Below, piece by piece: positions 16,680 through 26,768 of a stretch of DNA of 64,000 nucleotides. The DNA is from Neorhizobium lilium (GTDB lineage Bacteria; Pseudomonadota; Alphaproteobacteria; Rhizobiales; Rhizobiaceae). Position numbers and translations under genes: made by a program. Location of the stretch: assembly GCF_004053875.1 (NCBI RefSeq), contig NZ_SBIP01000001.1, forward strand, positions 1 to 64,000, in the 5' to 3' direction. The notes beneath the pieces are model-generated. The model worked only from the letters and a program-made list of their open reading frames with translations. It did not search any database and had not been told where the DNA came from. How positions within the stretch are numbered: position 1 is the first letter of the stretch; each line of letters starts with the position of its first letter.

Positions 16680-18581
16680 ATGACTTCGTCGACCACCGAC
16701 GCGACCGGGTCCACATCGGAAGCCCGCAAGCTCCTGTTGCTCGTCATGGGATCCATCGGCGTCGTCTATGGCGACATCGGCACCAGCCCCCTCTACGCCT
16801 TTCGTGAGGCTTTACGGCCTTTCGCATCGGATGGTTTCCACCATTTCGAAGTCATCGGCCTGATTTCGCTCATGGTCTGGACACTGACCGTGATCGTCAC
16901 CTTCAAATATGTCCTCTTTCTCCTAAGAGCGGACAATGATGGCGAAGGCGGTACACTTGCGCTCCTCGCCCTGCTGATGAAGAAGACCGGTAGCTACATG
17001 CCTGTCCTCTTCTTTGCCGGCCTCATCGGTGCGGCGCTCTTCATCGGCGACGCCATGATCACCCCTGCCCTCTCCGTCATGTCGGCGCTGGAAGGCCTCA
17101 AGCTGGTGGCTCCCGCCTTGTCTGGCTATGTCCTGCCGCTTTCCGTGGTGATCATGGTCGGGTTGTTTCTGGTCCAGTCAAAGGGCACGGCGGCCGTTTC
17201 GAAATTCTTTGGCCCCATCACCGTGCTCTGGTTCCTCGCCATGGCCTGGGGCGGCATCATCCATATCGGCGACGACTGGACGATCCTGGAAGCGCTCAAC
17301 CCCATCTATGCGCTCTGGTTCATTACCCATGCAGGAACGGTCGGGTTCATCGTGCTCGGCGCCGTTTTCTTGACTGTTACCGGTGCTGAGGCGCTTTACG
17401 CTGATCTTGGCCATTTCGGCCGCAAACCTATCCAGATCGCCTGGTTCATCCTGGTCTTTCCAGCCCTGATGCTGAACTATCTGGGTCAGGGCGCTCTCGT
17501 CCTGTCCAATCCGGCCGCAGCCGAAAATCCGTTCTACCTGATGTATCCGGAATGGGCGCTGCTGCCGGTCGTGATTCTGGCAACGATGGCGACGATCATC
17601 GCAAGCCAGGCGGTCATCACGGGCGCTTTCTCACTGGCACGCCAGGCTGTGCATCTCGGTTTCCTCCCGCGGCTGATGATCAAGTTTACATCGGAAACGA
17701 ATACCGGACAGATCTACGTGCCGGCGGTGAATGCCCTGCTCTTTATCGGCGTCATCCTGCTCATCCTGTCCTTCCGCGATTCCGAATCGCTTGCGACCGC
17801 CTATGGGATTTCCGTGACTGGCGCCATGGTTGTGACAACCTTGATGGCCTTTCAGTTCCTTCGCTCGATCTGGGGCTACAGGGTCTTCGTGGCCGGTGCG
17901 CTTCTGATCCCGCTTTTCCTGATCGAATCCGTCTTCCTGGCGGCGAACCTCTTGAAGATCCACGATGGAGGCTGGGTGCCGGTGGCGCTTGCGCTCGCCA
18001 TCATGCTGCTGATGTGGACATGGACCAAGGGCTCCCGCTACATCAAGGAGAAGACGGCCAAGAATGACATTCCGCTCGAAACCTTCATCCCAATGGTGGA
18101 GAAGCCATCCGCACACGCACCTGTCACCGTGCCTGGAACGGCGGTGTTCCTTACCAGCGTACCCGATCGTACCCCTGCGGTCCTGCTGCACAACATCAAG
18201 CACAACCACGTGCTGCACGAGCAGAACGTCATTTTAACCATCTGGACGCAGGACAAGCCCTATGTGCCGCAAAGCGAGCGAGTGCAGATGACGAGGCTGT
18301 CCAAGCGCTTCATGCGGCTCGACATCACCTTCGGCTTCATGGAAGAGCCGAATGTCACCAAGGCGCTCAGCCTGTGCCGCAAGAAGGGCTTCAAGTTCGA
18401 GATCATGCACACCTCGTTCTATCTTGGCCGACGCAATCTGATCAGCACGCCGAATACGGGACTGCCAAGGTGGCAGGAGACGCTCTACATGACGCTTGCC
18501 GACTTCGCGATCGATCCTTCGGCCTATTTCAAGCTACCGCCGAACCGTGTCGTGGAGATAGGCGAACAGGTGGCTATCTGA
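16680..18581 (+). CDS. kup: Kup-family potassium uptake protein
   Basis: A Kup/HAK/KT potassium-proton symporter of 633 residues. The N-terminus has [20 protein letters not shown], the signature of the family; about 12 membrane helices run to residue 450, followed by a cytoplasmic C-terminal domain of about 180 residues. The start ATG at 16680 is preceded by GGAGACAGC; upstream in-frame codons back to 16527 run through the hairpin and lack a ribosome site. It stands alone between the ECF operon and a convergent aldehyde dehydrogenase. Rhizobia often have several kup copies, so the exact paralogue is not assigned. Confidence 0.96.
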   Translation: MTSSTTDATGSTSEARKLLLLVMGSIGVVYGDIGTSPLYAFREALRPFASDGFHHFEVIGLISLMVWTLTVIVTFKYVLFLLRADNDGEGGTLALLALLMKKTGSYMPVLFFAGLIGAALFIGDAMITPALSVMSALEGLKLVAPALSGYVLPLSVVIMVGLFLVQSKGTAAVSKFFGPITVLWFLAMAWGGIIHIGDDWTILEALNPIYALWFITHAGTVGFIVLGAVFLTVTGAEALYADLGHFGRKPIQIAWFILVFPALMLNYLGQGALVLSNPAAAENPFYLMYPEWALLPVVILATMATIIASQAVITGAFSLARQAVHLGFLPRLMIKFTSETNTGQIYVPAVNALLFIGVILLILSFRDSESLATAYGISVTGAMVVTTLMAFQFLRSIWGYRVFVAGALLIPLFLIESVFLAANLLKIHDGGWVPVALALAIMLLMWTWTKGSRYIKEKTAKNDIPLETFIPMVEKPSAHAPVTVPGTAVFLTSVPDRTPAVLLHNIKHNHVLHEQNVILTIWTQDKPYVPQSERVQMTRLSKRFMRLDITFGFMEEPNVTKALSLCRKKGFKFEIMHTSFYLGRRNLISTPNTGLPRWQETLYMTLADFAIDPSAYFKLPPNRVVEIGEQVAI

Positions 18582-18588
18582 GGCAACC

Positions 18589-18617
18589 GCCGGGCAAGGC
18601 CAGTGCCGCTGCCCGGC
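18589..18617. terminator. Possible bidirectional terminator between kup and the ALDH gene
   Basis: Inverted repeat GCCGGGCA and TGCCCGGC with a 13-base loop in the 46-base gap between two convergent genes. There is no T run on either side. Confidence 0.45.
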
Positions 18618-18627
18618 TGGACGGCGT

Positions 18628-20055
18628 TTATTCGTAGCGCACCATGACATGCCGCACGGCCGTGTAATCCTCCAGCGCGTAAACGGACATGTCCTTGCCA
18701 TAGCCCGATTGCTTCAGCCCACCATGCGGCATCTCATTGACCAGCATAAAGTGGGTGTTGATCCAGGTGCAGCCATATTGGAGCTGCGATGCCGTCTTCA
18801 TGCCTCGGGCAATGTCCTTGGTCCAGACAGACGAGGCAAGGCCGTAGTCGCTGTCGTTCGCCCAGGCAATCGCGTCTTCCGCCTCGGTAAACCGGGTTAC
18901 GGAGACGACCGGGCCGAACACTTCGCGACGGACGATCTCGTCCTCCTGGGTGGCACCGGCGATCACGGTCGGCGCGAAAAAGAAGCCCTTCTCACCTGAC
19001 GTCGCCCCGCCGGTGGTGATCTCCATGTGCTTGTGCTCCGCGGCGCGTGTCACGAAGCTCTCGACCCGATCCCGCTGGCGCTTGGAGATCAATGGTCCGA
19101 TCTCGTTCTCGGTGTCGTCCGCCTGGTTGAACTTGATGGAGGAAACGGCCGAGGTGAGGTCAGCGACGAAATTGTCGTAGACCCTGGCATCGGCATAGAT
19201 GCGGCAGGCGGCGGTGCAGTCCTGACCGGCGTTATAATAGCCGAAGGTGCGGATGCCCGCGACGACCGCATCGATATCCGCGTCGTCGAAAACGATGACC
19301 GGGGCCTTGCCGCCGAGCTCCAGATGGGTGCGCTTCACCGTCTTTGCGGCGGCGGCGAGCACCTTCTTGCCCGTCGCGACATCGCCGGTAATGGACACCA
19401 TGTTGATTTTCGGATGGTTGATCAGGGTATTGCCGACGCTCTCGCCGCGTCCGAGGATCACGTTCACCACGCCCTCCGGCAGGATATCGGACAGAAGCTT
19501 CGCCATCTTCAGGGCCGTCAGCGGGGTCTGTTCCGAGGGCTTGAAGACCACAGTGTTTCCACCGGCAATGGCCGGCGCAAGCTTCCAGGCCATCATCATC
19601 AGCGGGTAGTTCCAGGGCGCGATGGAGCCGACGATCCCGACCGGGTCGCGTCGGATCATCGAGGTGTGGCCCGGCATGTACTCGCCGGCCACAGGGCCAT
19701 GGAGGTTGCGCACGGCACCGGCAAAGAAACGGTAGCAGTCCACGATTGCGGGAAGCTCGTCGTTCAGGACGGCATTGATCGGCTTGCCGCAGTTCAGGGC
19801 TTCGAGGGTCGCGAACCCTTCAGCATCCTTTTCGATCGCATCCGCGATCTTCAGCAGATAGGAAGCACGTTCCGATGGCGTGGTTCTCGACCAGCCTTTG
19901 AAAGCCTTTTCCGCCGCGTCCACCGCCGCATCGATCTGTCCGGAAGACGCCTCGGGAAGATCGAGAACCTTCTCTCCCGTCTTCGGATTGAGAATGACCT
20001 CTTCGGTTTCCATCCCCGCCTCGAAGCGTGACCCGATCAGCATTGCGGTATCCAT
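18628..20055 (-). CDS. Aldehyde dehydrogenase, gamma-aminobutyraldehyde dehydrogenase (PatD/YdcW) type
   Basis: An NAD(P)-dependent aldehyde dehydrogenase of 475 residues, probably oxidising gamma-aminobutyraldehyde, the product of putrescine deamination, to GABA. Family motifs are the nucleotide-binding segment [20 protein letters not shown], the general-base Glu in LELGGKAP, the catalytic Cys in [11 protein letters not shown], and the ending [20 protein letters not shown]. The start ATG at 20055 has GGGAGAA before it. It is the last gene of a polyamine-type ABC operon in the order binding protein, ATPase, two permeases, dehydrogenase, exactly that of E. coli ydcSTUVW. The substrate is inferred from this order; betaine aldehyde is the main alternative. 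Confidence 0.85.
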   Translation of the reverse strand: MDTAMLIGSRFEAGMETEEVILNPKTGEKVLDLPEASSGQIDAAVDAAEKAFKGWSRTTPSERASYLLKIADAIEKDAEGFATLEALNCGKPINAVLNDELPAIVDCYRFFAGAVRNLHGPVAGEYMPGHTSMIRRDPVGIVGSIAPWNYPLMMMAWKLAPAIAGGNTVVFKPSEQTPLTALKMAKLLSDILPEGVVNVILGRGESVGNTLINHPKINMVSITGDVATGKKVLAAAAKTVKRTHLELGGKAPVIVFDDADIDAVVAGIRTFGYYNAGQDCTAACRIYADARVYDNFVADLTSAVSSIKFNQADDTENEIGPLISKRQRDRVESFVTRAAEHKHMEITTGGATSGEKGFFFAPTVIAGATQEDEIVRREVFGPVVSVTRFTEAEDAIAWANDSDYGLASSVWTKDIARGMKTASQLQYGCTWINTHFMLVNEMPHGGLKQSGYGKDMSVYALEDYTAVRHVMVRYE

Positions 20056-20068
20056 GACGTTCTCCCTT

Positions 20069-20884
20069 TCATTTGCCGGAACCGGCGATCTGATCGCCGT
20101 CGCGGGTGAGGTAGTAAGCTGCCAGGATCGGCAGGAATGTAACGATAACGACCAGCATGGCCACGACATTGGTGACCGGTCGCTGGCGCGGCCGGATAAG
20201 TTCTTCCAGCATCCAGATCGGCAGCGTCGCCTGCTGGCCGCCGGTGAAGGTGGTGACGATCACCTCGTCGAACGACAGCGCGAAGGCGAGCATGCCGCCG
20301 GCCAGCAGCGCCGTGCCGATATTCGGCAGGATCACGTGCCGGAAGGTCTGGAAACCGTCCGCGCCGAGATCCATGGAGGCCTCGATCAAAGAGCCCGAGG
20401 TGCGACGGAAGCGGGCGACCGCATTGTTGTAGACGACGACGACGCAGAAAGTGGCGTGGCCGAGCACGATGGTCCACACCGAAAACGGGATGTCGAACAG
20501 GCTGAAGGCGGAGCGCAATGCGATACCGGTAACGATGCCCGGAAGCGCGATCGGCAGGATGACGAGCAGCGAGATGGCTTCCCGGCCGAAGAACTTCGTC
20601 TGGCTGACCGCGGCGGCACAAAGCGTGCCCAGCACAAGCGCGATCACCGTCGCGATACACGCAACCTGCACCGAGAGAGCCAGCGCCGACCAGACATCCG
20701 CCCGATTCCAGGCTACGGCGAACCATTTGAGCGTGAGGCCGGGCGGCGGCCACTGGTAGCTCTTCTCCTCCGTCGTGAAGGCATAGGCGAAAATCAGCAG
20801 GATCGGCAGGTGCAAGAAGAGCAGGCCGCCGGCAGCGCAAACCTTGAGAAGAAGCGGTGATTTTTGACCGCGGTCAGAGCGCAT
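20069..20884 (-). CDS. Polyamine-type ABC transporter permease (PotC/YdcV-like)
   Basis: An inner-membrane permease of 271 residues with six predicted helices and the EAA loop [24 protein letters not shown] that contacts the ATPase. The start ATG at 20884 lies inside the end of the preceding permease gene (11-base overlap), so translation is coupled; a longer in-frame reading to 20995 is embedded in that gene and is rejected. It corresponds to PotC or YdcV, the second permease of polyamine importers. Confidence 0.9.
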   Translation of the reverse strand: MRSDRGQKSPLLLKVCAAGGLLFLHLPILLIFAYAFTTEEKSYQWPPPGLTLKWFAVAWNRADVWSALALSVQVACIATVIALVLGTLCAAAVSQTKFFGREAISLLVILPIALPGIVTGIALRSAFSLFDIPFSVWTIVLGHATFCVVVVYNNAVARFRRTSGSLIEASMDLGADGFQTFRHVILPNIGTALLAGGMLAFALSFDEVIVTTFTGGQQATLPIWMLEELIRPRQRPVTNVVAMLVVIVTFLPILAAYYLTRDGDQIAGSGK

Positions 20885-21836
20885 CGAACGCCCCCAATCT
20901 CTTCGCTGCCGCAAGATATAGCCCCATGATGACGATCGGCACGACCGAAAAGGCCGCCGCCAGCGGCACATTGCCGGCCGTACCCTGCTGTGCATAGACG
21001 GCCTGGCCGATGAACAGTCGCGACGAGCCGATGATCTGCGGGATGATGTAGTCGCCGAGCGTCAGTGAAAATGTGAAGATCGAGCCGGCGACGATGCCAG
21101 GCAGGGCGAGCGGCAGCAGCACCGTGCGGAACGTCTGCCGCGGCGAGGCGCCGAGATCGGCCGAAGCCTCGATGAGGTTTGCGGGCACGCGCTCCAACGC
21201 CGCCTGGGTCGGCAGGATCATGTAGGGCAACCAGATATAGACAAAGACAAGGAAGGTGCCGAGATAGCTGACGGAGAGCGAATTGCCACCGATTACCGGC
21301 AGCGACAGGATGGCTTCCAGCACAAAACCCAGGTGCAGCTTGGCAAACACCCAGGTGACGATTCCCTCCTTGGCGAGGATCAGCTTCCAGGCATAGACCT
21401 TGACGAGATAGCTCGACCAGAGCGGCAGCATGACGCCGAGGTAGAAGAATGCCTTCCACCGGCCTTTCGCATAGCGGGCAGCATAGTAGGCGATCGGGAA
21501 GGCGAGCACGGCCGAAGCCAATGTGACCAAAGCCGCCATGCTGACGGTGCGCAGAATGATGTCGAGATTGGTGCCGTTCAGCAGTTGCGCATAGGTCGCC
21601 AGAGTGAACTCCGGGTTCACCACCCCGGAAAAATCGTCAATCGAGAAAAAGCTCTGCAGCAGAAGAGCAATCAATGAGCCGATATAGATGATGCCCAGCC
21701 ACAGAAGCGGCGGCGTCAGCATGAGGATGAGCAGCAGCAACGGATGCCGCCAGAAGGCGTCCGACAATGCCCCGGCGAAACCACCGCGTCGCGGAAGGAT
21801 AGACGAACCGGGCGTATCGACCGTCAATACCGTCAT
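20874..21836 (-). CDS. Polyamine-type ABC transporter permease (PotB/YdcU-like)
   Basis: The first permease of the importer, 320 residues, six or seven helices, with the EAA loop [20 protein letters not shown], preceded by [21 protein letters not shown]. The ATG at 21836 overlaps the ATPase stop as ATGA, and its own end overlaps the next permease gene. It pairs with the downstream permease to form the translocation path. Family is clear; the exact polyamine is not. Confidence 0.9.
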   Translation of the reverse strand: MTVLTVDTPGSSILPRRGGFAGALSDAFWRHPLLLLILMLTPPLLWLGIIYIGSLIALLLQSFFSIDDFSGVVNPEFTLATYAQLLNGTNLDIILRTVSMAALVTLASAVLAFPIAYYAARYAKGRWKAFFYLGVMLPLWSSYLVKVYAWKLILAKEGIVTWVFAKLHLGFVLEAILSLPVIGGNSLSVSYLGTFLVFVYIWLPYMILPTQAALERVPANLIEASADLGASPRQTFRTVLLPLALPGIVAGSIFTFSLTLGDYIIPQIIGSSRLFIGQAVYAQQGTAGNVPLAAAFSVVPIVIMGLYLAAAKRLGAFDAL

Positions 21837-22819
21837 GCCGCGTCGTCCATGTAGTGGATGTCCTGGCTATTCCAAGAGAGGCGGATAGGCGTGCCCACAT
21901 CCGGCACATCCGCGCCCGCCGGCAGCATCACGTGCAAGCGCGCACTGCCAAGCTCAACCGCAAGCCGAGTGCCGGCTCCTAGAAAGCTTACATTCTCGAC
22001 CACTGCTTCCGCCCCCTCACTTGCCACTCGCACTGCTTCTGGACGAAGGCTGGCCCAGCGACGCTCGCCGCCGAGCGACGCCATGAGGTCCGGCGAGAGC
22101 AGGTTTGAGGAGCCGACGAAGTCCGCCACGAACCTTGTCTTCGGCCGCCGGTAGATCTCCTGCGGGGTGCCCTGCTGGACGATGCCGCCATTGTTGAACA
22201 CCGCCACGCGGTCCGCCATGGACAACGCCTCGCCTTGGTCATGCGTCACGAACACAAAAGTTATGCCGAGAGCCCGCTGCAGGCTCTTCAGCTCCTCCTG
22301 CATCTGCTCGCGCAGTTTAAGGTCGAGCGCCCCGAGCGGCTCATCGAGCAGCAGGACTTTCGGCTTGTTGACGAGAGCTCGGGCGAGCGCCACGCGCTGC
22401 CGCTGGCCGCCCGACAGCTGGCTCGGTTTGCGGCTGCCATAGCCGGGCAGCTTGACGAGCTCCAGGGCCTTCTCGGCCTCCTTATATCGATCTGTCTTGC
22501 TTATGCCCTTAACCATCAGGCCGTACGCGACATTGTCCAGAATGTTGAGATGCGGGAAGAGCGCATAGTCCTGAAAGACCGTGTTGACGTTGCGCCTGTA
22601 GGGCGGCACGCCCTCGGCCCGTTCGCCAAAGATCTCGATGCTACCCGCAGTCGGTTGCTCGAAGCCGGCGATCAGCCGCAAGCATGTCGTCTTGCCCGAC
22701 CCAGAAGGGCCGAGCATGGCGAAGAACTCACCCGAAGCGACATCGAGATCGACGCCATCGACGGCGCGGACCGCCCCGAAATGACGCGAGACCTTCTGGA
22801 AGCGAACGGCAGGTGTCAT
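21833..22819 (-). CDS. Polyamine-type ABC transporter ATP-binding protein (PotA/YdcT-like)
   Basis: An ABC ATPase of 328 residues. Walker A is GPSGSGKTT, the signature is [14 protein letters not shown], Walker B is VLLLDEPLGALDLKLREQ, and the H-loop His is in VFVTHDQGEA. A C-terminal TOBE domain (about 250-328) is typical of the spermidine/putrescine group. It energises import by the two permeases encoded next. A 12-base hairpin lies between the binding-protein gene and this gene and may lower its expression relative to the binding protein. Confidence 0.93.
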   Translation of the reverse strand: MTPAVRFQKVSRHFGAVRAVDGVDLDVASGEFFAMLGPSGSGKTTCLRLIAGFEQPTAGSIEIFGERAEGVPPYRRNVNTVFQDYALFPHLNILDNVAYGLMVKGISKTDRYKEAEKALELVKLPGYGSRKPSQLSGGQRQRVALARALVNKPKVLLLDEPLGALDLKLREQMQEELKSLQRALGITFVFVTHDQGEALSMADRVAVFNNGGIVQQGTPQEIYRRPKTRFVADFVGSSNLLSPDLMASLGGERRWASLRPEAVRVASEGAEAVVENVSFLGAGTRLAVELGSARLHVMLPAGADVPDVGTPIRLSWNSQDIHYMDDAA

Positions 22820-22847
22820 GGCTGGCTCCGGATGAAGGGCGAGGTCG

Positions 22848-22872
22848 ATCTGCCCCTCCTGGAGGGGCAGAT
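22848..22872 (-). terminator. Intercistronic hairpin after the binding-protein gene
   Basis: Inverted repeat with 12-base arms (ATCTGCCCCTCC and GGAGGGGCAGAT) around one base, 14 bases past the binding-protein stop and before the ATPase ATG. It is a likely partial terminator or mRNA stabiliser, giving more binding protein than membrane parts. Confidence 0.55.
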
Positions 22873-22885
22873 AAAGGAGCGGCGC

Positions 22886-24046
22886 TTAGCGGCCGCCGAT
22901 CACACCGATATAATCGGAAACCCAGCGGTGATAGGGCACGCACTCGCTCTGCGACGTGCATTTGGCGACCGGCGTTTTCCAGAACTTGATCCGGTCGAAG
23001 TGCTCGTAGCCGTTGGTCTTGCAACCTTCGTCGGTCAATAGCTCGTTCCCCTTGCAGGCGGCGGGGACTGAGGGAACAGCACCGAACCATGCAGCAGCAT
23101 CACCCTGAACCTTCGGCTTGAGCGAATGCTCCATCCACATATAGGCGCAGTTCGGATGCTCGCTATCGGCATGCAACATCGTCGTATCGGCCCAGCCTGT
23201 CACTCCTTCCTCGGGGAAGGTCGAGGCGATCTTCTGCTTGTCTGCCTGCATGAGGTTCACCTGGAAGGGCCAGGAACCGGAGGCCACGACGCCTTCGTTC
23301 TTGAAGTCGTCGACCTGGATCATCGCGTCGTGCCAATAGCGCGACACGAGCTGGCGCTGGCCGCGCAGGAGGTCGAGCGCCGCCTTGTACTGATCTTCGT
23401 TCAGCTCGTATGGGTCTTTGATGCCCAGATCAGGCTTGTGCGCCATCAGATACATGGCGGCGTCGGCTATATAAATGGGGCCGTCATAGGCCTGTACCCG
23501 GCCCTTGTTGGACTTGCCGTCCGGCAGGGTCTGCTCTTCGAACACGACGTTCCAGCTGGTCGGCGCCTTGTCCTTGAAGGCGTCCGTATTGTACATCAGC
23601 ACGTTCGGACCCCAAAGATAGGGCACGCCGTAGTGGACGCCCTTCACCGTGTGCCATGGCGCACTCTGAAGCCGCTCGTCGATCTGCTTGAAGCTGGGAA
23701 TGAGATCGGTATTGATCGGCTGGACTCGCTTTCCGGCTATAAGTCGAAGCGACGCATCGCCGGAGGCGGTGACGAGGTCGAAACCGCCTTCGTTCATCAA
23801 CGCGACCATCTCGTCCGAGGTCGCCGCCGTCTTGACGGAAACCTTGCAGCCGGATTCCTTCTCGAAATCGGAAACCCAGTCATAGGCCTTGTCGGTCTCG
23901 CCGCGCTCGATGTAGCCTGCCCAGGCCACGATGGTAACGGCACCCTCCCCCTTGCTAAGCGCTTTCAACGGCTCGGCTGCAACGGTCTGCGTGACAAAAC
24001 TCAGGCTGGCAAGCGCAACGGTGCACGACTTCAGAAGATATTTCAT
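22886..24046 (-). CDS. Polyamine-type ABC transporter substrate-binding protein (PotD/YdcS-like)
   Basis: A periplasmic binding protein of 386 residues with signal peptide MKYLLKSCTVALASLSFVTQ ending TVAA. The mature protein begins with the type II binding-protein fold (GAVTIVAWAGYIERGETD, then VSVKTAATSDEMVALM) typical of the PotD/PotF group. Four C-terminal Cys residues may form disulfides. It is the first gene of the ydcSTUVW-like operon, and a perfect LysR-type box lies about 102-122 bases upstream of its ATG. The ligand (putrescine, spermidine or a related amine) cannot be fixed from sequence alone. Confidence 0.88.
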   Translation of the reverse strand: MKYLLKSCTVALASLSFVTQTVAAEPLKALSKGEGAVTIVAWAGYIERGETDKAYDWVSDFEKESGCKVSVKTAATSDEMVALMNEGGFDLVTASGDASLRLIAGKRVQPINTDLIPSFKQIDERLQSAPWHTVKGVHYGVPYLWGPNVLMYNTDAFKDKAPTSWNVVFEEQTLPDGKSNKGRVQAYDGPIYIADAAMYLMAHKPDLGIKDPYELNEDQYKAALDLLRGQRQLVSRYWHDAMIQVDDFKNEGVVASGSWPFQVNLMQADKQKIASTFPEEGVTGWADTTMLHADSEHPNCAYMWMEHSLKPKVQGDAAAWFGAVPSVPAACKGNELLTDEGCKTNGYEHFDRIKFWKTPVAKCTSQSECVPYHRWVSDYIGVIGGR

Positions 24047-24147
24047 CGTCTGTCTCCCGGTTCTTGGATACCGCTTTTGCGGCGTTTGTTCCCAGAGAAA
24101 AAGTGCGACGAAAATCCCGCCTTCGCAAATTCATTTATCAGAACGGC

Positions 24148-24168
24148 GATATCGGAAATTCCGATATC
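24148..24168. promoter_or_regulatory. Perfect LysR-type operator (ATC-N9-GAT) upstream of the polyamine operon
   Basis: Arms GATATCGGAA and TTCCGATATC around a single A form a perfect inverted repeat containing both ATC-N9-GAT and T-N11-A, the LysR-family box. It starts at the last base of the LysR stop codon and lies 102-122 bases ahead of the binding-protein ATG, so it is best explained as the operator for that operon. A terminator role is less likely because no T run follows. Confidence 0.65.
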
Positions 24169-25079
24169 TACATGCGTACGCGGCCTGACCTCATGCTTTC
24201 CGCGACGCCGATAAAATCACGTGCGGCCTGCGAAAGGCTGGATCCCTTGCGCCAGACGATACCGACCTGCACCACCGGCAACGAACCCGAAACGTCTCGG
24301 CTTTCGATCCGGTCGCCTTCCAGCGACCAGGGACGGTAAACGAGTTCAGGCAGCAGCGACACGCCCGCTCCGGTCGCGACGAGACTTCTCACTGCCTCAA
24401 CGGATCGGGTTCTAAAGGCGACGTGGGGCCTCGCGCCGAGAGCCGATAGCAGCTTGCCGGTATTCTCCTCGATCTCGTCCACGGTCAGCATGATCAGCGG
24501 CTCACGGGCGATGTCGGCGACCGAAATAATGTCGGCCGATACAAGCGGATGGCCCATTGGAAGCCAAAGGCGATAAGGCGATGTTTCAAGGATTTCCGCC
24601 TGCAGCGCCATGCGGTCGCGCAGGTTGGAGATCACCATGACAGCAACATCGAGCTCGCCGCCGACCAGCAGATGTTCGAGATAACCGCCATTGTCCTCAA
24701 TCGCGCTCACCTCGACCCGCGGGCAAGCCCGGCGAAAGCGGGCGAGAAGGTCGGACAGGACATAACCTGCAACCAATGATGTGACACCGATATTGAGCGT
24801 GCCGGATGTCGCCGTTTCACCGGATGCGAAGCTGTGTCGTGCGTCTGAAACCGCGGAGAGGACCTTGGTCGCGTGGCGCAGGAACTGGTGGCCGTTATGG
24901 GTAATCGTCAGCCCGCGCGGATGCCGCTCGAAAAGGCTGACGCCAAGATCGCTCTCCAGCTCCTTCAGCGACTCCGTAATGGAAGACTGCGAGATCGACA
25001 GATTCTGGGCGGCACGGGTAATCGAACCCTGCTCTGCCACGGCGACGAAATATTGAAGCTGGCGGAGGGTGAAAGCCAT
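24168..25079 (-). CDS. LysR-family transcriptional regulator
   Basis: A LysR-type regulator of 303 residues. The helix-turn-helix is at residues 5-64 (LRQLQYFVAVAEQGSITRAA, then SISQSSITESLKELESDLG), followed by the linker helix and an effector-binding domain. It lies directly upstream of the polyamine-type operon on the same strand, with the palindromic LysR box in the gap, so it probably controls that operon. This co-directional arrangement differs from the divergent layout usual for the family. The inducer is unknown. Confidence 0.92.
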   Translation of the reverse strand: MAFTLRQLQYFVAVAEQGSITRAAQNLSISQSSITESLKELESDLGVSLFERHPRGLTITHNGHQFLRHATKVLSAVSDARHSFASGETATSGTLNIGVTSLVAGYVLSDLLARFRRACPRVEVSAIEDNGGYLEHLLVGGELDVAVMVISNLRDRMALQAEILETSPYRLWLPMGHPLVSADIISVADIAREPLIMLTVDEIEENTGKLLSALGARPHVAFRTRSVEAVRSLVATGAGVSLLPELVYRPWSLEGDRIESRDVSGSLPVVQVGIVWRKGSSLSQAARDFIGVAESMRSGRVRM

Positions 25080-25180
25080 GAAACGGACTGACGCTAGCGA
25101 GGTGGCCTCAGGTGAACCCGCGGCTCGGATGCCCGTTATCCTAAGCCGAGCTATCGCATATGCAACGTATCAGGTCGCAG

Positions 25181-25210
25181 AAAAGGGAGCCCGCCGACAA
25201 GGCGGGCTCC
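25181..25210 (-). terminator. Rho-independent terminator of dctA
   Basis: Arms GGAGCCCGCC and GGCGGGCTCC with a five-base loop, followed on the minus strand by CCTTTTC. It lies 18 bases past the dctA stop. A textbook terminator. Confidence 0.88.
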
Positions 25211-25227
25211 ACGGACCTGATCTTGGA

Positions 25228-26553
25228 CTACTCGGCCGGCTGGTAAGCGACAGACGCTGCATCTTGCGGATGCCCCGATAGTGCCCGAGCCAGTTGAGCC
25301 TCGTCCAGCTCGTTTTCCCAACGCGCGACAACGATGGTGGCCACCGCATTGCCGACGAAATTCGTCAGCGCACGGCACTCCGACATGAAGCGGTCGATGC
25401 CGAGGATCAGGGCCATGCCGGCAACCGGTACAGATGGCACCACCGACAGCGTCGCGGCCAGCGTGATGAAGCCGGCGCCGGTGATACCGGCGGCACCCTT
25501 AGAGCTCAGCATCGCCACAAGCAGAAGAAGGATCTGCTGCCCGAACGACAGATGAATGTCGGTTGCCTGGGCAATGAAGAGGGCAGCCAGCGTCATGTAG
25601 ATATTGGTCCCGTCCAGGTTGAACGAGTAGCCTGTGGGGATCACAAGCCCGACCACCGAGCGCTTGCAGCCGGCATTTTCCATCTTCTGCATCAGGCCGG
25701 GCAATGCCGCTTCCGACGACGACGTGCCGAGAACCAGCAGCAGCTCTTCCTTGATGTAGCGGATGAGGGCGAAGATCGAGAAGCCGTTATATTTGGCCAC
25801 GGCACCCAGGATCACGATTACGAAAATCAGGGACGTCGCGTAGAAGGTGCCGATCAGGAAAGCCAGGTTGGCAATCGAGCCAATGCCGTACTTACCGATG
25901 GTGAAGGCCATGGCGCCGAAGGCACCGATCGGAGCTGCCTTCATGAGGATGCCGACAAGACGGAAAACGGGGGCTGTCAGAGCCTGAAGGAAATCGGTTA
26001 CGGGCCTGCCGCGCTCGCCGACTAGGCCAAGCGCAATCCCGAACAGCACCGAGAAGAACAGCACCTGGAGGATATCGCCCTGAGCGAACGCTCCAACGAT
26101 CGTATCCGGAATGATGTTCATCAGGAAGCCGGTGATGGTCGTTTCGTGTGCCTTGGTCGCGTAACTGGTGACCGCACCCGCATCAAGTGTCGCCGGATCG
26201 ATGTGCATGCCAGCGCCTGGTTGCACAACATTGGCGATGATCATGCCAACCGCAAGCGCCAGCGTGGAGAACACCAGGAAGTAGAGCATCGCCTTGCCGG
26301 CGACGCGTCCGACCTTGGCAAGGTCTGACATTCCTGCAATGCCGGTGGCAACCGTCAAGAAGATCACCGGAGCGATGATCATCTTGACCAGCTTGATGAA
26401 TGCGTCGCCAAGCGGCTTCAGGGCAGTCCCGATGTCAGGATAGAAATGCCCGATCAGCATGCCGGCGATGATCGCCACAATCACCTGCAAATACAGGTGA
26501 CGGTAGAATGGCAGCGGACGACGCGGCGCGTCGATCCCGGATATAACAATCAT
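25228..26553 (-). CDS. dctA: DctA, C4-dicarboxylate transporter
   Basis: A sodium- or proton-coupled symporter of the DAACS family, 441 residues, which imports succinate, malate and fumarate; in rhizobia it feeds bacteroids. Family motifs are visible: [36 protein letters not shown] (serine-rich loop), [17 protein letters not shown] (helix 7), and [19 protein letters not shown] (helix 8). I chose the ATG at 26553 because GGAGG lies six bases ahead; codons back to 26574 are in frame but lack a site. Expression is from a sigma-54 promoter, with DctB/DctD encoded divergently. Confidence 0.97.
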   Translation of the reverse strand: MIVISGIDAPRRPLPFYRHLYLQVIVAIIAGMLIGHFYPDIGTALKPLGDAFIKLVKMIIAPVIFLTVATGIAGMSDLAKVGRVAGKAMLYFLVFSTLALAVGMIIANVVQPGAGMHIDPATLDAGAVTSYATKAHETTITGFLMNIIPDTIVGAFAQGDILQVLFFSVLFGIALGLVGERGRPVTDFLQALTAPVFRLVGILMKAAPIGAFGAMAFTIGKYGIGSIANLAFLIGTFYATSLIFVIVILGAVAKYNGFSIFALIRYIKEELLLVLGTSSSEAALPGLMQKMENAGCKRSVVGLVIPTGYSFNLDGTNIYMTLAALFIAQATDIHLSFGQQILLLLVAMLSSKGAAGITGAGFITLAATLSVVPSVPVAGMALILGIDRFMSECRALTNFVGNAVATIVVARWENELDEAQLARALSGHPQDAASVAYQPAE

Positions 26554-26623
26554 GATGTCCTCCATCAGCCTCAACCAATGACTGGCTCTTCCCGAGGCAA
26601 TTTGCAGTTATCAAAAGTACATC

Positions 26624-26638
26624 GCAAAACCCGTGCCA
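26624..26638 (-). promoter_or_regulatory. Sigma-54 promoter of dctA
   Basis: On the minus strand TGGCACG-N4-TTGC, an exact match to the RpoN -24/-12 consensus, 71 bases upstream of the dctA ATG. Activation needs an enhancer-binding protein, here DctD. Confidence 0.92.
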
Positions 26639-26706
26639 AATGGAATTAGTTCTCATTGGCCTGAAAAATGATCGATTACGGCGTTCAATCTCGCGAAGAA
26701 CGGCAA

Positions 26707-26752
26707 CTTGTGTGCTTTGTCGCACAAGAGCGATTGCCGCCAATGCGGTTTT
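26707..26752. promoter_or_regulatory. Tandem DctD-type upstream activator sites
   Basis: A strong inverted repeat (CTTGTG and CACAAG, 26707-26728) and a weaker second site with TGTGC and CGCA arms (about 26736-26752) lie 70-130 bases upstream of the sigma-54 promoter. Paired sites of this kind bind DctD in rhizobia. They fall just before the dctB ATG at 26769. Confidence 0.68.
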
Positions 26753-26768
26753 ATGCACACTCCATCAT

